Assembly (NCBI GenBank): GCA_020055645.1
Contig: CM034547.1
Location: 26,808,513 to 26,872,512, forward strand
DNA: 64,000 bases
Origin: Tomocerus qinae
Lineage: Eukaryota; Arthropoda; Collembola; Entomobryomorpha; Tomoceridae
Direction of reading: 5' to 3'
This document shows, in pieces, positions 1 through 14,080 of this stretch (its first letter is position 1; each line of letters starts with the position of its first letter). The notes under the pieces are model-generated. The model was not told the origin of the DNA and did no database searches. It saw nothing but the letters and a program-made list of their open reading frames with translations. The translations under genes were made by a program, and so were the position numbers.

Positions 1-3000
1 ATAGTTGTCAGCGATTCCTTTCTTTGACTCTCAGATATCTTCTTTGTTTGTATTGCACTTTTGTTTCAGTGCTTTGTCCAATTATTTGTTTGAGTTTGAA
101 TTAAATCAACCCGGCTAAGTGCTTGTCTTCACCCTGTGTAATTAAATGGTGCACACTTATTATTCTGGAAATGTATCGAGTAAAGCACTTGGTAAATAAT
201 ATGGTCTAATAATACACACATGTTTGCCTTTAATAGTTACTTATTTGCTTTGAAACATTGAACTAAAGCACAACCTTATGTCATACACTAACCTGATGCA
301 ACAGATAATTATAACAGGATCTAATTACTACTGTAATAACACAAAGCAAGTACACGTATGTGCTTTTATAAGGATTAGGAAATGACCTGGTGATACTATA
401 GTTGATTAAAAATATCCACCTCCCCCTCTACATTAATCTCCACAAGATAAAACGATATAAATACGATTACAAACATATGCACTAGTGTAATAACTATCCA
501 GACGCCCTTTTATTAGCCTTAGTCTTACTTCAAAAACAAACAATGATTGTTTTATCTGGAAACTTCAGACACTGACTTCGACCAACTCGTGTTTTGTATA
601 GTAACTGGGCTTAGACTTTGATCGCTAGGTATTACCACTACAGTGGGATTCACAATCGATAAGGAAATACTACCTTATTATTAATTTTGCTTTAATTCAC
701 ACATCATGTTATATATGAGCCAAGATTCTATACGAGTATCTGCAACGGCAATGAACATTTATTGACAGCAGTTTCTTAAAATGCCCCAAACGCTGCTAGT
801 GTATGGCCGTATGGCATATGGTCATGTCATGGGAGTTGGATTTATCTATTCATCAAATCCATCCCATGTAAAGCTACCACAGCTGTAAATACTTCCCAAA
901 ATAGATATATTTAGTAAAATTACTTAGAATTTATGCCAATTCTAATGGGATTGTTTGTATTTGTACTAAAACTTGAATGTTTTTTAAAAATGAATCAACA
1001 GTACTTTGGGAAGCTAATATTTTGTGAATACTTACCGTGACTAAATGGACGTTGGATGTATTATGGTCGTGTTGAGCAACTTTGCAATTTCAGTTTCACA
1101 TGATGAGAATACGAAAAGATTGAAGTCACCTTTTCTTTCATCTATCATCCTTCAAAGATAAGACGAGGACAGAACAAGGACGACAAACAACCGAGTTAGG
1201 GGAATTACAAGAAATCCTTTTGTGCACCAAACGATTTTCTAATAACATTGGAAAGCTGCACAACAAGGTTCAGGGTGAACAATGAACAAGAACGAAGAGC
1301 AGAATACAAATAACTGTCTGTATGTTGGTTGGAAAGACTGATGACAACATAAATTAAATCCTCATTGCAATGTTTGATAGATTTAAATGTCTTTTAATTA
1401 GTTGGGAATAAATCCTCGGTTGAGTAAGTAATTGGTGTAAACCGATTGTGGAAATCAAAAAAAGATTTTACAACTTAAAAGATCTAACTTATTGATTTTG
1501 AGAGCAAGATATAGGACAGAATTGAAAAGAAGCTCAATGTACCGTAGAAGAAAGTAGGTGGATGCGAATATGAATGGGAGAAAGCTAGGAGAGCTGTTCA
1601 TTCAGAGAGTGATCCGTCTGCACTGGGGAAAGCTGCTTTCTCTCTTCTGCTTTTGCCTGGGTACGGCACGGACACGACTGTCAACAGTGAACTTGGATTG
1701 CAGTTGCAATTTGCAATATCCGTAGACATCGTGACTAGTGAGCAGCAATCATATTAAACAGAATGCCTCTTAGCGAGGTCTCCATTCATTTTTGAATCTG
1801 ATTTTCCCTGGGGCTCTTAGTCACGAAAATTAAGTTATCTCTCTATGTCTACTATGCTAAATTATATGGACATATTTTTTACAAATACAATTCAATTATT
1901 ACACATACGTCTGTTAACCCTACGAGTGCTGAGAAGAATAACTTTAGTAAACATATTTATTTTTCTTCAATAAATAAATCAAATAAAATGGTATCTTTAG
2001 CTTTAGCTATAAAATACTACCACTTCAAAGTTCTAGGTAGAGGTGTCCAGTCTGGAAAAGATTTTTGTAGTACAGAGACTTCGGTTTGGAGCAGCAGTGT
2101 CACTTAATGAAAAGAGAGAAACGAATGAACCAGATTGTGAAAGAACCTTCTCTTGTTACATTTAATTTCATTTACGTTGGGAATGCTGTTCACCATAGTT
2201 TTTTGGTGAAATAGCACGAAAATGAAAGTGAAAGTTTCCTTGAAAATTGAATTTCTACATTAGCACATTGCATAAATGAGGCTTTGGTGTTTAGTGTTTG
2301 AGTATTTAGTGTTTCTGGCAGAGTACTTATACAGGTTGTTCAGTTGTTCATGCAATTTAAACATGCTTTTAGACACATTAGTATTGTACTATGTGAAGTG
2401 CATGAAATGTATTCTTTATAAACGTGAAATGAACCTTACTCCCACATAATAAAAGCTTAGATAACTCATGGAGACAATGAAAGGCTTTGATGAAAATGGC
2501 ACGTAGGATTTGTGAAGCTACTATAATGTATGTATGTATACCATGCAATGTAGAAAGCATTTGCACTAGAAAGCTTTCATGAAGATATTATTCTTACCTG
2601 TTCGTTAAAGTGTACACATCTCTACCACGATATATTATACTGTAGTCAATGTATTCAAATAATATGATATCTGACCTAAATAGATAGATGCAATGGTTGG
2701 TTGCCTAATAGGAATCATTCCTTTTTGCTACACATGAGTGAGCAAATCATATAGATTTGGACTCTAGTGCAATATTGCAAACATGTTCTATTAATAGATG
2801 CATTTTATTGAATCCTAGTTCGCTATAGGATTACGACATCTATTCTACATCTACACTTGTTTATAAGATATACGATAGGTAGTACTTTTGAAATAGTGAG
2901 CACATGTTCGTTGTACATTCTGTGTCCATGTTATATTATGATCACGATTTGACAGTAAGTAAAACTTGGGTTGAAGATTCACATCAGGAGACAGCAGCTT

Positions 3001-6000
3001 CTAAATGTACAGATGGAGATAAAGAAATAGAAAATAAATAGAGAGGGTCTCCACAAATCTATTGGGAAAAATCTGTCTCTCCACTACTTTGGGAGATAAC
3101 ATTCGTTCCTGTGATTTTCAGTATGACGTACACCAAACAGATATACAATGACTGTTGACAGACGTAGATAGATGAATTGTCCACGAATTCCAAGTCCTAC
3201 GAGACACTTACTTTAACCTTCTAAAATAGACCGGATAGGGGATAATGGTACCATTCTTACTCACCGGCACCCGCAAACGTCTCCAACTAATATACCATAC
3301 CTTTTATTCACGATTCCAGGTATGTAATGATTGTGGTGCATTAATGACTGTACGGCGTGTACGGCAATGTAACGCATAACGGTTGTAGGTGTAAGCAAAA
3401 GTGTAATTAAAAGTATAGAAAACCAGAAATAGGTACAGCACTTTTCATCTTTTCATCGGAAAGTATTGTGTGGTTACTACACTGTTACACACTCGAAATT
3501 AGAACTCTGTACAATATCACTTTTCTCCCCATTTGTCACGCTTAGTTGTCACTTGCTGTTGCTTTAAATCTTCACATTTAGATATATGGCCGCTGTAAGG
3601 CTAAGTAGACACAACTCAACGAAATGGAAATTAGAAATAACAGCTATTATCACTACCACATATACAAACAGTATAATATAGGATAACATTGTGAGAGACA
3701 GTAAAAAGTTGACTTCCATTTCCTATATACACTCTTACGTGCTTTTCAGCCAAATCAACGGCCATGAAATCAAGTAACGCATCTAGAAAACCCTTTCAAG
3801 TGCATACCTACTACATATTATAGATAACTACCTATATAAACTTGACTAAGCAGCAAGACTACCAAGAATTTTGAGACTGCTGCTGTGTTCTGATTATTTT
3901 AATATTATAGCTGTCAAGTCAATACATTGCTTTGCCTTTGCTTTAACTAGATGGTAATAATATTATTTAACGTAGTTGTAACTGCGTGCTAAAGTTAGAG
4001 GATTGCATTAGATTTGGTAGGTAAAATGGCATAGTAAATAGCATAGGTAACAGTATAATAGTAAAGTACATTATTTAACTTATTGCTATACAAACATCTA
4101 TCCGTTTGATTAAGCCAAAGCCTTTCCAGTGGAGACAAGAAATACCTACTGACTACAAAGAAAATCACCCCTTAGCACAAACCAAACATAAATGTTGAGA
4201 GATGTATTAAGTGGTAATTTCGTCGTATAGTAAGGATAGATTGGTTGAAGCACCTTTATCAAAATTGCCAACTTCCGAGTTATTAAACGTTGGTTGAACA
4301 AAGATGAACTTGTTGACAAAATGTATAATAATTGACATTTTGTAGGTATTCGTAGAAATGGAATTTATTAATTTGCCCTTCCACAACTACTAAGCTAATA
4401 TTTGAATGGTAAGACATATCAAGCACATGGTAAAATTAATCTCTGAACTGAGGTCGGCCACTCTAATTGCTGGAGGATCTCAATTCACTTGAATCCGCAA
4501 TAGTAAATACCTATATAAACATCATTCAACTTCATAATATCATGATCATCAAACGACGGATGATACATTTGGTACTATCACCTTGATTTTACTAGTTTTA
4601 ATGAAGTTTTAACAAGTAGCAATTAACAAGACTGTCAAAAACCTTGGAAGAGAAGCAATTTGGTAATGGAACGATTTCCTAATAATTTAAATATTTAATT
4701 TTTGGTGAGCTAAACTTCAATTAGTGCACTTTAAACCTAGAATATCTTTGAAGCAATATGTCGGAAGAATGGTTAAAGCACGTTGAGTTGTGGTCTACAC
4801 TCTACAGACACTCCAGGCACATTTCCATGAAAATCCCGTTTAAACTAAATGAATTTTGCACAATATACTAAATTATATTTAGAAAAGGCTTTAACAATTT
4901 TCTCCCTTTTATGGCAAATCGCATCATTCGTTGTGTACATCAAAAAGATGGTAGACTTCTTGTAGTAATTATAACTATACTCTAAGGTATGTACTTACAG
5001 GAAATCCCTGAAGTGTTTCTTCTTTCGTGAACAGAATGCGAAATGTGTAAGCCTTCCATGAATTGATAGTTCATTGGAATACCTGTCTCGCTATTAACGT
5101 CATTACAGCTCAGCTAAATTTTTTGATTTGTTGTCTGGTGGTCTTTGAACGACGGCTAATTAATAATTTAAAGGGAATTTCAGGATATAGAGCATTTTCG
5201 GTTCGGATAATGAGTGCACTTAATATTTAATTAAAGGGCTTTTATTTACTTTCTAAGTTGAACTCTGTCGATTCGGTTCATTGGTTGCAGATGTGGAAGT
5301 AGCTACTTTGGATCTTAGCAAAGATCCTTTGTGGACGTGAAAGTGGATTTAACGATCTCTTCTTTAGAAAATGTTTTTGATTCCTGTCCAGTGTCTTGTC
5401 ACCCTGGCCATGCGAGTATACAAGTTAATTCACATAATCTCTGTTTTTAGTAATAAATCATGACCTACTCTGTTTGCATATGAATAGAAAAGAAAACGAT
5501 TTGTTTTTATGATGAAAATCATTTAGAAATTTTATGCAATAAAGCCCAGTAGGCCACCCACAGTGAAAATAAAATGAAAAGTTTAGAATTCGGGGCAGGA
5601 GAGTATTGTGTTTGTAATATTCAAGAAAGATGACAAGAATTTATATCTAGATGCGTAAATCTAAAATATAGCAATACAAATATTTCAAAGACGAGCTGTC
5701 TAGCGAACTATGAGGATTTCATCAGTGGAATAACAAATTGTAAGAACGTAGTAAAATATAATTATTACGACTAAAGCTAAAGGAAATGTCGAAAATTCAA
5801 GGAAATGTTATGATATTATTTGTTTCGGAGGAGTTTCGTGCTTTGTATATTTTATATCCGAGGCGATGGTGCAGCTATCAACAAAGCGAAGACCACAGAA
5901 ACCAAACTCATATTTCATTAGAGCAGCGAAAACAAGTACCACAGCAATACCCAATGATAGCGGGTGAAGCGAAGCTGTCACCGCTTTGAATTGTAAATTA

Positions 6001-8595
6001 AATAGGAGCAGTGAAAGAGATTTTAGAGGAGAATAGCGTCAACACCTATAGAGAGAGAAATAGTTAGCGGATTTCCAAGAAGTGGCGGAGTAACTTAATC
6101 TTAAGAATAACAAAGCCAAATAATGGCTTGTATATCCTCTGAAAGATCCTACATTTACTATTGTAATTGTGAATTCCTCCAGCATCCGTTCGGGCGAGTT
6201 CAAAGAAAGTTTGCATTTGAGCTTAGAAAACACAAGTCTTCCTTTTGCTCCCTTTCATTTGATGACACGTGTGTAGCAACAACTCCTTCCCATTAGATCA
6301 CTGTATTATTATAGACCACGTACTGGTACTAGTCGACTTATGTCATGCCCAAGCTTCAAAGTAAACTGTACTTATCCTATCTATACACGCAAAGATGTAG
6401 GAGGATGGGCTTCTGTGTGATTGCACAAAGAAAGATTCTCCCAATAGCCGGATACAGACATTATTGCATTTTGTATTTAGAAAAGTCAGAAAACTGTTTC
6501 TTTACACACAATCATAATCCTAAGCTAACATCTAGGATTTACCATGATATTACCTCAAATCCTACCCTTATTGCCTATAAGCTCCTAGCCACAAATCTCT
6601 GTGAATATTATGTAAAAGGAGAATCATTTTAAGTACTCAACAAATGCACTTAAAAAGAAATAAAATAACATTAATGATGTATCTTGCATCATCAATTCAT
6701 CGAAATATTCCTTTTACATGTAAGCATAATAAAATGCAATTTCATACCCATGGAAGGATCACGGTGACACATACACTTACGTTATAATAGAACTCTGCAA
6801 AAAACATGTCAGGAGTTAGAACTTTTCTTAGTATTGCACATTGTGCACAAAGATTTTCTTACTCCTAATAAGGTACTCGTAGCATTTTCAGAGTTTTGCT
6901 GATGCTGCTGTCCAATACAAGGCAGTAAATAATAATACATAAATACCTAAAACACAACATTAGGTGCAATGAATGCTGAATAACAAACTAAATTAATGGT
7001 CTGCCAACCAATAAAAGACCCATCGACGAGTTTCTCCTGTCGATTCTGCAAACAAAAGCAAATGCTGCTTCTCCTTCCTCATAAAAAGATTATATCGTCC
7101 TTGGAATATCCTTTGAATATGCTTCTTTTTATTATGTCGATCTCACTCTATTGCATTGCTTATGCTTACTCACAAGGGAAGCAGTAAAATAGCCGGGATT
7201 CAGTTTTGCAAAGCATGGATATCCTTAGATGTAGTAAATGGTGACTACACTCCAACTAACAAGGGAACTTTTACAAATACCGTGGTCAGAATTTTTGAAC
7301 TAAATTGGCATAATACTATCACAGGTAAAATCTTCTGTAAAATTTTCTCGGATACAAGCACCGAAAACCTAGAATTTAAACGTAAACAATACATTTGTCT
7401 ACTGATATATTAATTGGGTCAGATTTAATATTTTTCGCATGTATTCTTATTTCTTATCAATGTACATAGTTCTCAAATTCTCAATTAGTACATATTAATT
7501 CCTGGTGACTCCCTGGTTATGATTATTTTTGATAGCATTAGCAAAGGATCCAGGAATTTCATAATTTCATCTTATGAAAATGCATGGTCTCCCTTGTCAG
7601 CCCATATTTCTGAATATGGTGAGAAATAGAAAATTATTAAAGATATATAACTGCAGTATACAGAATGAAATCCCCAGGGACTTTTCGCACAGCGAGATAC
7701 TATTCCCAATATAAATAGACTTGATGCAGTATCTATAAAACATGTTACTATGTCGTGTCGAGTTCATGTTACTTTTACTATGCAGTAGTCATACTATATC
7801 AAATGTCTAATAATATTACAAACACTTTGGATGAGGATGAATTACTCCAGTGTAACCCTTAGGCCTTAGGTACAAATCATGTCTTTTTCCACCTAGTGAT
7901 GACGTAGAATTCATTAATAAAGTATGAAACGTTACTTACTACTGTCTATTTTGTGTTTGTCATGGGAAAAATCAGCAGCAGCTATTGTCACTAAGGGTCA
8001 TTGGTCGGGTGGTACAAGTGTTCTTGCAAAATACTATGAATATAGTCTCAAGCACGTATACAGAGGCACATTTCACTGAAACCCCCGGAATTCCTCGAAA
8101 GGATTTCCAAAAAAATGTACCAGGTCACGCTTGAATATAATCTGCATCTGTATATGACATCGCCCGTACTATATATGAATGAAATCTCAGTCCTCCCCGA
8201 CCCCGACACTCACATATTTCGTCTGCTTGTCTTGTTTCCTTTAATGATATCCAGTGCCAGTCAAGTGTCTCAATGACACTCAGTCAGAAATGTATCAGTA
8301 GCTCAGAAAATACTGAATTGGATAAAATAACATCACATTTGCAATTCTTCGACCAAATTCATTGACAAAAGTTACGTTTGTTGTTTGCAGATATTGTTTG
8401 ATTCTCTTAGATTATAATGATGTCATGCAAAGAGTTACTTTCTATAGAAGAGAGTCATTGAGTATCTGATTACTGAAATGCTCCTTTGAAACTTGCTTTA
8501 GGTTGACAAACATCAAAGCTAACATAATGTTGTCTGAAAAGATATAGATCAAAATGCTTTCGCGTGGGATATCATTTTCGAACGCCATATAAATG
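1..8595. other. Non-coding region, no supportable gene
   Basis: This long AT-rich stretch contains only short scattered open frames with no recognisable domain, signal peptide or coherent exon chain on either strand. The longest with an ATG start (6345-6632, plus) has no motif I recognise and no flanking splice structure. I see no tRNA, rRNA or clear repeat array. It may hold regulatory DNA or the 3' flank of the chitinase cluster. Confidence 0.6.
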
Positions 8596-8601
8596 TTTAT
8601 T
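8596..8601 (-). terminator. Candidate poly(A) signal of chitinase A
   Basis: AATAAA on the minus strand, about 120 nt downstream of the chitinase A stop codon. The hexamer is common in AT-rich DNA, so this is only positional support. Confidence 0.4.
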
Positions 8602-8720
8602 TAGGTATACTACTAGAATGTATTCATAGGATGTAATACAGTATTATTAGAAAGATGAAAGACAATATTATTTACTTATTGTCCAAAGAAGAGTATATTC
8701 CCAACATAATATTGTGATCG

Positions 8721-10862
8721 TCATTGGGCATCGATTTTCTTGAGTCTATGCCATTCCAATCGTTCATTGATTGCGGCAAGGATGGGAAAATTTCTCCAAG
8801 CCAAACAATAATTTTTAAAGTCATCTTGCTCTAGTGACCAGACCATCATTCCGCCTAAGCCTCTATCCATGGCGAAATCAACCTGAAAATGTTAAATTGC
8901 ATTCTTTTGTATTTTAAAAGTGTTGGATAGGCAGAGTTGTAGAAATAAATGCTGTAATAACTTTCTCCTGGGCACTGATTTCATCATCATAGCCAATCCA
9001 TTTGTTGTTGTTGAAAGCATATGGGACTTTATAATCATGGTCGAAGTGAAATTCCCATTCGGGCAAATTCCTTCTAACGTCCAAGCAGATCTAAAATGGA
9101 ATTTACGGATGAATGAATTCTGGTGGTCATTTCAAGAGATTAATTCCCCATTTCTGTACATCAGATGTATTTATGTGATGGCATTTCGATGTCATGTAAT
9201 AGCCTTCTGGTGTACCTCATAGTAAGCCATAGTTCCTTCCTGTTGGGTGAAAGCGAAAAGCGGTCCAGGCCCAGCAGCTTTATCGTAAAAATTGTGCTTC
9301 GATCTTTCGTTCAATGTATAAGTCCGCCCGTACGTTCCAACACCTAAGACAAGTTTCTCTGGAGGTGCTCCAAGTTCTATGAAGTAATCAACTGCCCATT
9401 GCTGCACACGCATTAAATTCTTTAATTCCCACACAGATATCGACGTCTAATGCTCTTAAAATAGATTACTAAGAGTAAGTGCTTACAGTTGTTAGCGTAC
9501 TGTTCGCTTCATTTTCACCTGGTTTAGGAAACAGTGGGCTTTGGTGTCCAATTAATTGAGACTCCGGACTCTCGCTCCAAACCTTGAAGTCGTACAGCAT
9601 CAAGTTGAAGTAATCAATGTACCTTTTGTGACAAAATAAAAACATTAACCATTTATGCAAGATTTACGAAATCACATCTTATTTACTTGGAAATTTCAGG
9701 AACGTCGTAGGCGGCATCAATTACATCTTTACCACAACCAAATGCAGATGTTAAGAACATGGTACGACCTATTTCAATTTCGGTTCGGTTTAAACTCTCT
9801 TTCAGTTCCTGTAAGGACAACATTATTAGGTACGTAGTACAAACAATTTTATTGTATTCCAATTTTTGCATCTGTCTGTATTACTCTCAAAAAGATTGGA
9901 AAGTTAATTTTATCTTCGTCTATCCCCCCACGTTTCGCCGGGTATTCCCAGTCCATATCAATGCCATCCAGATTATGTTTTATTATGAAAGCGATAATAC
10001 TGTCAATGAAAATTCTTCTACTGTTTAACCTTCTGGCCATATCTGAGAACCTTTGGGATCCCTGATTCCAACCACCAATTGCAATCAAAACTTTCAAATT
10101 TGGGTTACCCCCGGGCCCATCTCTCAATAAAGTAGCCTTTTTCAACATTCCTGAAAAGCAGTTTTTAGTTTAGCATTCAGAAAATGATTTGAATTAAAAT
10201 TCGGATCATAATGCACACCATGCTGTCCTTGATCAAATCCTGGTTTCTCAGGATTTTCTTCACGATCCCATGTCTCTAAATCTAGTCCTGGATCAAGGGA
10301 GTTGATCTTACTGCTGTTTATATGAAGACCAGCAAAGGAGTATATAAGATGTGTACATAAGAAAGGGTTGATATCGTCATTTGTGAATTTCCCTTCCTCT
10401 TTAAATTCTGTAGGAAAAAAGATTGAGCTTTACTGCAGTTATGTATTAGAACTAATTGAATTATAAAACTTTAAAGTACCAGGATAATAAGACTCGTGAG
10501 CTGTTTTGTAGAAAGCCCACGTTCCCCAGTAGCACATTACAACCTTGCCACCTATTAAAATATTTCACCGAATAAGATATGTTTATATAGTGCATTTTGC
10601 ATTATTTTGTATGTAATGTAATACTCTGAACTGAAACATAAATAGTTATATTGTAACATAGAATATTAAGCATTCGTTGTTTTTCTTACCTGATTTCGTA
10701 GATGCTGATAAAGTCGATACGAAAATGCACCAAGTGCAAACAAACAACACTGAAAGGAACCAATAAAAAAATTTAAATCAAACTACTTATAACCATGTTT
10801 AAATACCCCGTGGTCAGTGATTATATATGTCTTTCGTTCATACCTTTGCAAATGAAATTCAT
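8721..10862 (-). CDS. Chitinase A, secreted GH18 catalytic domain without chitin-binding domain
   Basis: Predicted endochitinase (GH18) that hydrolyses beta-1,4 linkages in chitin. Ten exons join in frame to 461 aa: 10844-10862, 10690-10749, 10480-10551, 10219-10407, 9885-10150, 9687-9808, 9487-9622, 9216-9446, 8962-9090 and 8721-8882 (stop TGA). The first two exons encode a hydrophobic signal peptide starting MNFICKVLFVC. The GH18 core follows: KVVMCYWGTW early, LKVLIAIGGW near residues 132-141, the catalytic motif DGIDMDWEYP at 175-184 with acid/base Glu182, then YFNLMLYDF, LGVGTYGRTY and the C-terminal GGMMVWSLEQDDF. All family-typical catalytic residues are present, so it should be active. 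The protein ends soon after the barrel with no peritrophin domain, unlike chitinase B. One intron (9447-9486) is only 40 nt. It lies on the same strand as the M15-like gene and chitinase B upstream. Confidence 0.94.
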
Positions 10863-12947
10863 TTTGCTATTTTTATACTGTGTTCGGCTTGTTTTATTTA
10901 TTCTTCCACTTTAATTTTACATATAAGAGCTCCAGCTCCTTAATGAAAGTTAGTACAAGTATAATACTTAAAATATCTTATGTGTTATAAAGATTATTTG
11001 GTACATATGCCGAAATTCCTATCCTACTTACTACTTATGGCATGGCATACGGCAAAAATAAATTATCATTTGCTATTTATATAATTTCACAGTGCGTGCC
11101 ATTGTCGTCAAAGGCTTCGGCTTCACTGTGAACCGATATCGAGTTTAGTAGAACAGGGAGAGTTGTCATCTGAATTGACGTTCGATAAACAAGATATCAA
11201 ATCGTTTGGTACATTACGCACATAATCATTTGTTTAACTAACGGTGGAAAAAGTAAATGTTAATGTTACTACGTATGCTAAACTCAATGAGATTATCAAT
11301 ATTTTTCAACATTTACTCGTATATTGCATCGGTTGGTTGGGATTACTTACGGCTCTTGAACTTTGTCTTCTACCTAACATTAGGAGGTTTATCAGGCATC
11401 CGAGAAATGACATAAATACAACTCCAACCATGCTGACCCATGTTGGATGTGTCCGATTTGCGTAGGTAATTTTCTGTAAAATGTTATGGCGTAAGCGTAA
11501 GAACAAAAGCAATATCATCGTTGTGTTTGAATTGGAAATGATGTGTCAACTTTTGATTGAAAACATTATATAATAATTAATTATTACCATATAATTGAAC
11601 AGTATAACATACATCGATGGACTTCTCTTGTAGTAATGACTTTTTAGAAATCACCCGCCAGCCAACAATACATTTTTCCGACCGCAACACAAAATGTGGA
11701 TGTATATGGGTCAGAATCCACTCACATTCGTTATTAGCTTCAGCGGGTATTATTGGTGAATTAATACCTGGAGGGAATGGATTCTGAAACAGTGTATATA
11801 TATCCATTATTGAGTTGCGGTCGGACAAATGTATTGTTGGTCAGCGGGTGATTTCTAGAAAGGACTTTACAAGAGAAGTCCCCCGATGATAACGTATGTA
11901 AGTAAATGTTGACACTGTTTCCTATCTACCACTCTACTGACTAATTTCCAGCAGATAGATAGAGCAATAATTAATTAATTATCTTTGTATTGTATCAGCA
12001 CCTATTATTAGACAGTTTAAAGTATTTTTACATCTGCCTATGGGAACTGTTACTGGTATTCAATCTAAATGTAAATGTCAATATCATCAGTGTTAATGAA
12101 AGTATTGTACATGTGCATAATGAATTATTGCACAATGTACTTGAAAATTGAATGAGGTTGGAGGAGGTTACGCTGCTGCGTCATTTACGTTCCCGGACAA
12201 ATAATGCATAATGATTTTCTTGAAACCAATTTACTATTGAATAAAATTATTCCCAGTTTTTAATTATGATATTGGCGTTTGTAGGAGTAAGCACAGAAAA
12301 TTAAGAGATCTTGGTAGACAAACCTGAAGTGACAAGTCCCGCATTATATTCACACTTTCCTTGAAACGATAATTTTTAACCTCTTTGGAAAATCATGGAA
12401 GCAGAAATGCGGAGGAGTGGTTGCTCCTTTGCCACTTAAAGATGTTATCAAGGTACATTCTGTTTAAGTAGGTCGTGTCGTGGGAGGAAGATGTGGACTC
12501 TTGCAGAAAATTTTGGCCCTATGCCTAATAATATGAATTGTATTGAAGCTGGTGGCTTAGGGTCACTATATTCTCATTTCTCATCATCTACCATAGGTAT
12601 ATGTATCCTACGCTTTAATATCAATGATTGCATATCACGGATGATAGCCATACCTTACAATTTTGTTACAAATACTCTGCAACCTGCAACTGAATTATTA
12701 TAAAAATCTGAACAGAACTTTTTCCATGTCAGCAAACGGAAAAATACAGAAGTACAAAAAATTCAGAAATTCCACGTAATATTATCTACGTGCTTAGTAC
12801 TATTATGGTGCAATAATGATGAAATGATTACTCCGATGGATGATTACTTCTGGAATGTTCATATGAGATACTTGATGAAGAATTTCTATTTCTATCAACT
12901 CAGGTAATCGCTAATGAGCCAAAATGAATGTTTTTTGCTTTTGCTTA
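10863..12947. other. Intergenic, chitinase A to M15-like gene
   Basis: About 2 kb between the start of chitinase A and the 3' end of the M15-like gene. It should contain the chitinase A promoter. Short open frames (for example 11577-11828 minus, 12491-12703 plus) show no domain or splice support. No repeat was recognised. Confidence 0.55.
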
Positions 12948-12953
12948 TTTATT
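12948..12953 (-). terminator. Candidate poly(A) signal of the M15-like gene
   Basis: AATAAA on the minus strand, about 55 nt past the TAA stop of the M15-like peptidase gene. This is a typical spacing. Confidence 0.45.
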
Positions 12954-13006
12954 ATTGTAGCTTTCAAGCATCGAAATTCAATTGTGTCAGAAGGTCGTTC
13001 TAAAGT

Positions 13007-14080
13007 TTAATAATAGAGAATATCCCAATGGTTTCCTTCCTTAGCGTAAATGTTTCCAGCTGCCGATTGATATTGGGGAGCACCATCTCCAGGCCTGTCA
13101 CACATACAATACATCTTAATTCTAATGGAAATTCTTCATTTTTGAAATATTATTGCTAAGATTATTTTATGACCTGTTGCCAATAAAAGCAAAACGGGTG
13201 GTGACGTAGTTATCAATGCAAGTGCTTATCCTGATGTCCAATTTGTATCCATTCCAGTGGGAGTAGGTTCCACTTGCGTGGCCAGTCTATAAAAAGAAGA
13301 TTGGAATTTAATTTGGTCGAGATTGGCAATCGTGAGTCAAAATGATGTTTCTAATTCGAGTTAGGGTTAAAGGTCAAAGATGTAATAGGTTATACTTCGG
13401 TTCCTCCGGTTATGGTAATAGCACATCCAGAAGCAGACTTGAGAGTGATAATTTGGGAAATTGTATTTTCACGAACTTGATCGAGGGATGTGCAAGTTGG
13501 AACATTTCTGTCACTGCAACCTCCCGAAGATGAAATGCTGATGCCTGGAAGTCGTAAAGAGAGACATTTGGGAATTCACATCGTTATTAGTTTACCCAGA
13601 CGAAAACATAATAAACTCCCAGGGAGTAAATAATTCCTCAATTCCCTTATTAAACATACCGGGAAAAATGTCAACAAGTTATGCTTTCTGTAGTTAGTTT
13701 TATAAGCGCCCATAGAAATCAAAAACAAGAAAAATAATTGAATTTTCTGGTTTCTGGTTGTGCAACTTATGCTATAAATGAACTGCCAAAGGCTTTGGGA
13801 GTATTATTTTTGAAAGGTAGTATTCTAATTTAATGTTGGTTATATAGTAACTCACCTGCGTTTCGAATAAGATTCAGGGCTTGAGCATGAGTGTACTTGG
13901 CACTGTAAATATTTATATAGATTAGCATTTGCATAAATGCAAGGTTTAAATTGAATATTCATCTTGCAAAGTGAATAGCACAAGAACATCTCTTTGTCAG
14001 ATATGAAATGAATAGAACTCTTACCTTGCAGTTGAAGATAGGGCAATTAAACCCACAATTACAAGAAAGAGCTTATTCAT
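13007..14080 (-). CDS. Secreted M15-like DD-peptidase (Hedgehog/DD-peptidase fold), possible horizontal acquisition
   Basis: Five exons (14025-14080, 13856-13902, 13396-13544, 13174-13286, 13007-13094) with GT-AG introns of 79 to 311 nt join in frame to 150 aa. Residues 1-18 form a clear signal peptide (MNKLFLVIVGLIALSSTA). The mature domain has the zinc-site pattern of M15/VanY-type D-Ala-D-Ala peptidases: His94 and Asp101 in SHWNGYKLD (HxxxxxxD), then Glu141 and His144 in EGNHWD (ExxH). Four Cys (44, 52, 75, 107) could make two disulfides, fitting secretion. Known: M15 enzymes cleave D-Ala-containing peptides of bacterial peptidoglycan. Inference: this acts on bacterial walls in gut or environment. 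Compact single-domain proteins with GHASGTYSHWNGYK-like cores are, as far as I recall, mainly bacterial and fungal, so horizontal transfer is likely but unproven. It is flanked on the same strand by two chitinases. Other members of the fold could bind rather than cleave. Confidence 0.83.

Noticed and set aside
6345-6632. 95-aa plus-strand ORF
   Set aside because: It has an ATG but no domain, signal peptide, poly(A) signal or neighbouring exons; such frames occur by chance in this amount of sequence.
8920-9347. Plus-strand open frames over chitinase A
   Set aside because: Antisense shadows of exons 8 and 9 of the GH18 gene.
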